DNA of 41,219 bases, taken from assembly GCA_014803485.1 (NCBI GenBank), contig JAAVBQ010000029.1, forward strand, positions 1 to 41,219, given 5' to 3'. The translations under genes and the position numbers were made by a program. Within the stretch, counting starts at the first letter, position 1, and each line of letters starts with the position of its first letter. This DNA is from a bacterium. GTDB lineage: Bacteria > Bacteroidota > Bacteroidia > Bacteroidales > P3. The notes beneath the pieces were generated by a model, which saw nothing but the letters and a program-made list of their open reading frames with translations, was not told the origin of the DNA and did no database searches. Shown here piece by piece: positions 36,901 through 41,219 of this stretch.

Positions 36901-37797
36901 GTCCTGGGCCTCCATACCTTCCGCCCCTATCACCACATGGTTGTCCGAAACACCCCACGCGTGCGCTTGAGTATTGTTCGGCCACCGAGGAATATTTTCG
37001 GTGGTAAAGGTGCCCTTCGCCTTGTCGTAGCGCACGATATAGGCATAGCCGTCATTGGCGCCCACGGCAAAACTACCGTCGGTGCTTATCGCGGCAAGTT
37101 CGCCGTCGCTGACCTCGCCTTCCGTGCCGGTATAGTTGATGCTGCCGCGTTCTCTATCCCAAAGCGCTGCCGAAAAGTTGGAATAGGCACGAGGCATGGT
37201 GGCGCGACCGGCAATAATCTTTCCGTCGCCGCTCATTGCCATACCCGTGCTCACAATACCTTTTTCTGTCTCAAAATCGATATCAAAAAATTCGAGCGTA
37301 TCCAGAATATCGCCCGTTTTGGTGTCGAGGATAAGCGTAAGTTGCGGGGTACCCGGTGTGGACATATAGGCCACCGCCATCAAGGTATTGAGATCTTCCG
37401 AAGCGGCCACGATTCTGAAATCATTTCCCCCCGCGTCTTCACTACCCCGGTTCCACCGCGTGTAGTCCTGACATATATCATTGCCCATTTGGGCGTAGTT
37501 CGATGTGATATATTTATCCCAATCTTCCACCGCCACAACATAACCATCCTCGATATATTCGAATTCCCGAGTGGCGAGTTCATAGATAAATCCCTCATTG
37601 CCGTTCTTTCCGAACACAAAGCGACCGTTGCGAGAAAGATAAATCTCCTGCCAATTCTGCAAACCGTAAAAGACAATCATCTCTCCTTTCGAACCTTTCA
37701 CCACTTTGTTCTTGCTCATATCGGGCTGACCCCACAGGGTTGTTCCCGAGAGCAAAGCAATCCAGGCAAAGATTGCAATTTTCTTCAAAATTCTCAT
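33931..37797 (-). CDS. Large secreted Fn3/beta-propeller-like protein with T9SS type A sorting domain
   Basis: Signal peptide; four GxxVYRd-type fibronectin-III-like repeats; C-terminal VSVYPNPSAGAFNLQMTYNGMVEIYDMTGRIVLRREMTSGVHGLSLDHSGVYMVRVLTNGKTVTMKLVVR. Confidence 0.88.
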   Translation of the reverse strand: MRILKKIAIFAWIALLSGTTLWGQPDMSKNKVVKGSKGEMIVFYGLQNWQEIYLSRNGRFVFGKNGNEGFIYELATREFEYIEDGYVVAVEDWDKYITSNYAQMGNDICQDYTRWNRGSEDAGGNDFRIVAASEDLNTLMAVAYMSTPGTPQLTLILDTKTGDILDTLEFFDIDFETEKGIVSTGMAMSGDGKIIAGRATMPRAYSNFSAALWDRERGSINYTGTEGEVSDGELAAISTDGSFAVGANDGYAYIVRYDKAKGTFTTENIPRWPNNTQAHAWGVSDNHVVIGAEGMEAQDRTPYLYFADTKTKYNLHDYCHYLYGLDVEKEIDLYTPMSLSSDARIFTGYTAAGSFYPYVVILDAEQAFAPALDVQAQQNLGTDNVQVRWSAPLTSEYTVLGYNVYRGQTKVNSTMVAANQNTYLDMGVSPNTYWYSVEAVYDEGTAPKSDSVSIYVINPNGCLPVQNIYKNVVYNRTVQLDWDLPSSDLSLGRRAAKGAAGDVYPAGFFQPQSYMLSAAVKVGDYIYTTTRGGIFTIYDAYTHKALKTADIPMLATSTIYDMTYHDGTFWLACNSSQIIELTLGQDPLEVSMGRYWSTRIANVTHIAYVENQDPSVNEGDDYLILGGYESVVRYPVTARGANDMIPGGSTGLTSLIIGGSECHDGKLYITDQSGVNGCDLITFDLATGEEIHRQNLFENARIAEYVGGDTKVSYPLGLTKTTLNDGTVVLECLMQSSVNPHFVVDLEIEASSSVLGYRVYRNDKPVSDTLISRHFEEDLLDEGTYVYSIEYLDKKGCSSNSSEVNATVTVEINAIGECNPPTDLKARESNSITVLTWEIESTAGLVGFNVYRDGSLISEPRLADKKFYDVTAEMDKEYMYVVEAFYDNSCVASDTVTITLNGKGTAEAPSAVKVTGMLHEEEDGKFDVIASWNLPFFEEPMAYGYCKNPYSANSIGDASEVYCVIGWDAEDMAKFDEDLYLVGVEFMLGTKQVENVRTLIYVDDQQVHQQIYDDKLNEWEWCRSYFTKIYRMKQKQEIGVGYAVSYNPEEVQSVFAYDAGPGKPQYSDLVSGNGEQFDYLGRMDLDVNLCINALVVRQRDLEAAASAPNPQAYIAGKAVTMDAALKLSGRGAVAPEHARKTTSDGIKLRGFNVYRDDEKINETLLTGFEYTDANLSQDKDEYEYRVSAVYDGAEEQFSDYMYVYTSTLDNETEAKDAGVSVYPNPSAGAFNLQMTYNGMVEIYDMTGRIVLRREMTSGVHGLSLDHSGVYMVRVLTNGKTVTMKLVVR

Positions 37798-37817
37798 TTC
37801 TTTATTGTTTATAGTTT

Positions 37818-40800
37818 TTACAATATAATGACTTTAAATGTCGCCATCCCGGCCCCCTCGCTTATGGCGCGCAACAAAACCGCGCCGTGGGGAAGACGGT
37901 GTGTCAGACGCACATCGGCGGAGGAATTCACGGGGAATACGGCCAACCGACGTCCCGTTGTGGAAAACGCCTGCAGTTCCTTCACATATTCGCCGGTGTA
38001 GTTTTCGAGTATGATTTCATCGGCGGTTACACGCACACGCAAAGCGTCGTTCAACTTCGCTTCTTCGGTGGAGGAAACACTTTTGGGAAGCGTGGTGAAT
38101 GATTGTTCCGCCGTCCACGCACTGATTCCGGCCATGCAGACAGCCCGTGCCTTGATATAATACGTAACGGCCTCGCAGTCGGTCAGCCCTCGTATAATTG
38201 TTGTATCGCGTTGAACATCAATCAAATCGAATTCATACGGGCATTCATCCAAATCGGCGGAACGGATACTCAACTGTTTCTTGGGGGCGGAAGAAAGCAC
38301 CACCACAACAACGCCGTCCTGCGTTTCGGTTCCTTCCAGAATTTCGAGACGGGGAACATCGCAATCCTCGAGGGTGGCGAAGACACGGGTACTCGATTTT
38401 TCGCTCACTTTTTCCCGTTCCTCATCGCAATAGGTCAATACATAATATTCGTAGGACGTGCCGCTTTTAAGACCCTCGAGATGTATCGTGGTCTCGCTCG
38501 TGAAGACGGTATCCCACTTCTCACTTTCTTCCTCTCTATACAGAAGGGCATATTCCAAGCCCTCGCCGCTCCAGGAAATATCCACCGAATTGGTTTCGAG
38601 GTGCGATTGGCGCAAACTCTTCACGGGGTCGCAATAGATGTCCGTCCATTCCACTTTTATGTGGTTTGCAAAAATTGTATCGATATCCGTATCGGTTCTG
38701 TCCTGAAATTTCGTGTATAAAGCAATATACAGATAGGGTGTTTCCACCTCAAATTCCACACTGACTTTGTGGGCCTGTGTCGTAAAGTAGCTCGAATCAA
38801 GCACCGCCAATACCTCCGAACGGCTGAAAAGGCTGTCGGGAGATACGAATACGAAAAGGGAATCTTGATGCCAGAACTCATTTGTCCCCCACGTCGTTAT
38901 GTCCAATTGCGCTTTTCCCCGGGTATTGCCTACCGCCAAAACGGGAAAACGCAACCAAAGCGGATTCTCCTTCACACGTTTCAACCATATGAACATGCTG
39001 TCGTTTCCAAATTCCGCCATTCTCCATACTTCTTTATCGGGTTCCCCTAACGAAGCATGGCCCGTGGCGGGCAAGTCCCCCATGCGGAAGGTGATTTCTT
39101 CGGGCATTTTACCGTCGGAAGCCGCCTTCAATACATAAGGTAGACCCCTATGCGTGGTGAATCGAACCATCTGTTCGGCGGAGGTGTCGCCCGCGCCGCA
39201 TACGGCCCGAACGGAAACCTCATAGGGCGTATGGGAGGCAAGGCCTCTGATATTGGCCTCCCGTACAAGAACATCCATTCTTTTTTGGATGGCGGTATTG
39301 GATTCGTTCCAATTCACCACATACGACTCCGCACGCGGCGTATTGTTCCTATCCTCCCATGTCACCAAGGCATTGTTGTGCATCACATCCGAAACCCGCA
39401 AGGCCGAAACCTCGCTGCAAGGCACATAGACACTCACGCTCTGAATGGAGGCGTAGTTACTCCCATCTCGTCCCACTCCTTGGTTCGAAGCCACCGATAC
39501 GCGCAGACGGAAACTTTTGCCTGCGGTTTCGAAAGCCGGAGTCTTTACCGAAAGCATACCCTCGCTCACCTTTGCGCTGTTCGTCACGGTTGCCATCGTG
39601 GTCCAGGCCTCTTGTCCGTCCAAGCGGTATTGAAGGTAGAGGGTGTCGGTTGCATTGGGTGCGGAAGCGAGATATTCGCCCGCTATACTTCCTTCTTTCC
39701 AAAAATACAGATTGAAGATTGCCCCCACCCTGAGATTCTCTCCCGATTCAAAGACCGGTGACACAGCCGTACTGTGCATAATACTATTGTCTTCTACGTT
39801 TTTTAGCATCCGTACACTCAAAATCTTTCCTGTTTTGAGGGATGTAAATTCGTAAACATAGAAAGGATTATCGTTATCTTCACCGAAAAGCCATCCCGCA
39901 GGCCCACCTGCGGCAGGACTGGTTATCTCGACATTAACGGCTGCCGAATCGAAATTCACGGTAGAAGGAACCCTCTGCAAAGTCGAAAAACCCCGGCATA
40001 TCGGTTCGTACGAATATTCGCTTTGGTCGGTGCGGGTCGACCAGGCATAATACCAACGCTCCGTTCCGGCGGTAAGGCCACCTACCCGATACGAAGCGTC
40101 TGTGGCGCAAGGTGCCAACACTTCTATTTTTTCATTGCCTATCGTAATCACATCGCCCGTCGCATACCCGCCCGGCTTGGGGTGAAGCCTGTTGGTCAAG
40201 AGGATTGCGGGCGATATTTGCCGCGTACTTACCGCCAACAGATAGGGTGCGTTACCGGCCTTAGCCACGGAAATGACATAGCCGGTATCGGAAATCGAAG
40301 CCTCCTCCACCTGCAAGGAAGGGGGGAGCATCGCAGTTTTGATTTCGAGACGGGGAATGTCGGTGGCATTGTATTGAAAATTACTGCAAGTGTCGTTGTA
40401 GGGGAAAGCATAGAGATAATAGCGGGTGTCGGGAGTGAGTCCCGTCACTCTCTTGTTCTGTATGTATGAACCGTTTGCCTCGTCCCTCATCGCTACGGTG
40501 GCGAATACGCTCGTGCCTATCTTCAAACCCGCCCTGTCGCTGTATTCGGTTCCATTTTGAGGCAAATCGTTTCCCATAAGGCTCGCCTTGGTGGACAGCA
40601 GAAAAATACACATGGTGCCTTCCGCCCAAAGCATACCTTCCGATGTAGGATTGATTTCGAATTCGGTAGCTGTGATATTGTAGCTCCACCGGGTTATTTT
40701 CGGAGAAGCAATCGCCCGACAGGGAGCCGGCTGCATAAAGGCATACGACTCGGAAGGATAACTTGCATCGGTGATTTCAACATTAGGAATGCCCGGATAC

Positions 40801-41219
40801 GGTTGCACAGTGGTCACCGTTCCGCTCAAATTATTCAGAAAGATATCTTCACTCATGCCGCTGCCGGGAATCAAACCCAGCTTGAAAAAGAAATAATTGG
40901 CACCCGTGCTACTATCCGTACTGCCCGTAGGCCGCATCGCTACGGGAATCAGGGTGATGTTGCCGTCGGGCGTTATCTTGTATTGGAACGAAAGGGGCAA
41001 TGTGGTGGCATTATTCTTGCTGTATACTTTCAGATTTTCGTAGCCCACGAACAAGGTGTCGCCCACAATTTCGTATTTCGCGGTAGCGTTTTCACCGGCA
41101 TACACCGAAGTGACGACACATTCATTTCGTTCCATAACAGCATTATAAGTACCATTGAGGAATTCCAAATACACGAAAGTCTTGAGTTTGCTCGATCCCC
41201 TAATATCCACATCGGGATT
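37818..41219 (-). CDS. Large fibronectin type III domain protein, probable T9SS cargo (5'-partial, runs off right edge)
   Basis: Open frame to the window edge; Fn3-like segments (VTWEDRNNTPRAESYVVNWNES.., VDISWSGEGLEYALLYREEES..); C-terminus ENYTGEYVKELQAFSTTGRRLAVFPV..LPHGAVLLRAISEGAGMATFKVIIL resembles a sorting tail. Confidence 0.75.
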   Translation of the reverse strand, partial: NPDVDIRGSSKLKTFVYLEFLNGTYNAVMERNECVVTSVYAGENATAKYEIVGDTLFVGYENLKVYSKNNATTLPLSFQYKITPDGNITLIPVAMRPTGSTDSSTGANYFFFKLGLIPGSGMSEDIFLNNLSGTVTTVQPYPGIPNVEITDASYPSESYAFMQPAPCRAIASPKITRWSYNITATEFEINPTSEGMLWAEGTMCIFLLSTKASLMGNDLPQNGTEYSDRAGLKIGTSVFATVAMRDEANGSYIQNKRVTGLTPDTRYYLYAFPYNDTCSNFQYNATDIPRLEIKTAMLPPSLQVEEASISDTGYVISVAKAGNAPYLLAVSTRQISPAILLTNRLHPKPGGYATGDVITIGNEKIEVLAPCATDASYRVGGLTAGTERWYYAWSTRTDQSEYSYEPICRGFSTLQRVPSTVNFDSAAVNVEITSPAAGGPAGWLFGEDNDNPFYVYEFTSLKTGKILSVRMLKNVEDNSIMHSTAVSPVFESGENLRVGAIFNLYFWKEGSIAGEYLASAPNATDTLYLQYRLDGQEAWTTMATVTNSAKVSEGMLSVKTPAFETAGKSFRLRVSVASNQGVGRDGSNYASIQSVSVYVPCSEVSALRVSDVMHNNALVTWEDRNNTPRAESYVVNWNESNTAIQKRMDVLVREANIRGLASHTPYEVSVRAVCGAGDTSAEQMVRFTTHRGLPYVLKAASDGKMPEEITFRMGDLPATGHASLGEPDKEVWRMAEFGNDSMFIWLKRVKENPLWLRFPVLAVGNTRGKAQLDITTWGTNEFWHQDSLFVFVSPDSLFSRSEVLAVLDSSYFTTQAHKVSVEFEVETPYLYIALYTKFQDRTDTDIDTIFANHIKVEWTDIYCDPVKSLRQSHLETNSVDISWSGEGLEYALLYREEESEKWDTVFTSETTIHLEGLKSGTSYEYYVLTYCDEEREKVSEKSSTRVFATLEDCDVPRLEILEGTETQDGVVVVVLSSAPKKQLSIRSADLDECPYEFDLIDVQRDTTIIRGLTDCEAVTYYIKARAVCMAGISAWTAEQSFTTLPKSVSSTEEAKLNDALRVRVTADEIILENYTGEYVKELQAFSTTGRRLAVFPVNSSADVRLTHRLPHGAVLLRAISEGAGMATFKVIIL

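Noticed and set aside
36838-38001. 387-aa + strand ORF across the T9SS gene junction
   Set aside because: Antisense to two coding genes; no motif.

Overview
The window is 41.2 kb of a Bacteroidales-type genome. That assignment is an inference from TAnnTTTG-like promoters, type IX secretion (T9SS) sorting tails, DUF3276/DUF5683/DUF3853 proteins and a parA-parB-DUF5683-dapB order. No rRNA, complete tRNA, CRISPR array or IS transposase was recognised. From left to right it contains: (i) an accessory island (~0.2-8.0 kb) with a divergent phage-type repressor and operator dyad, a stripped replication module (toprim primase, SSB, two DUF3853-like HTH proteins, small membrane proteins) lacking a recognisable integrase, relaxase or helicase, DUF4595-like proteins on both sides, a 20-bp inverted-repeat element and a DUF4143 ATPase; (ii) a housekeeping run with ridA, a MeaB GTPase fused to a complete-looking RNase HI domain, a glycogen synthase/alpha-glucan phosphorylase fusion, DUF3276, parA, parB, DUF5683, dapB and a NagZ-like GH3/beta-lactamase-like fusion; (iii) a SUMF1-like secreted protein and a DUF1016/YhcG PDDEXK nuclease cassette bracketed by 35-bp direct repeats, the second lying just upstream of pdxS; (iv) pdxS-pdxT-nusB-yajC-coaE; (v) a reverse-strand run: glycogen debranching enzyme, GT4, a GH57 amylase with a histone H1-like Lys/Ala tail, tsaB, and anmK carrying hairpin-encoded in-frame insertions; (vi) two large Fn3/T9SS secreted proteins. 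Strongest leads: the MeaB-RNase H fusion, the GH57 with a histone-like tail, the repeat-bracketed YhcG cassette, the intragenic palindromes in anmK and nusB, the 20-bp inverted-repeat element, and the stripped replication island.
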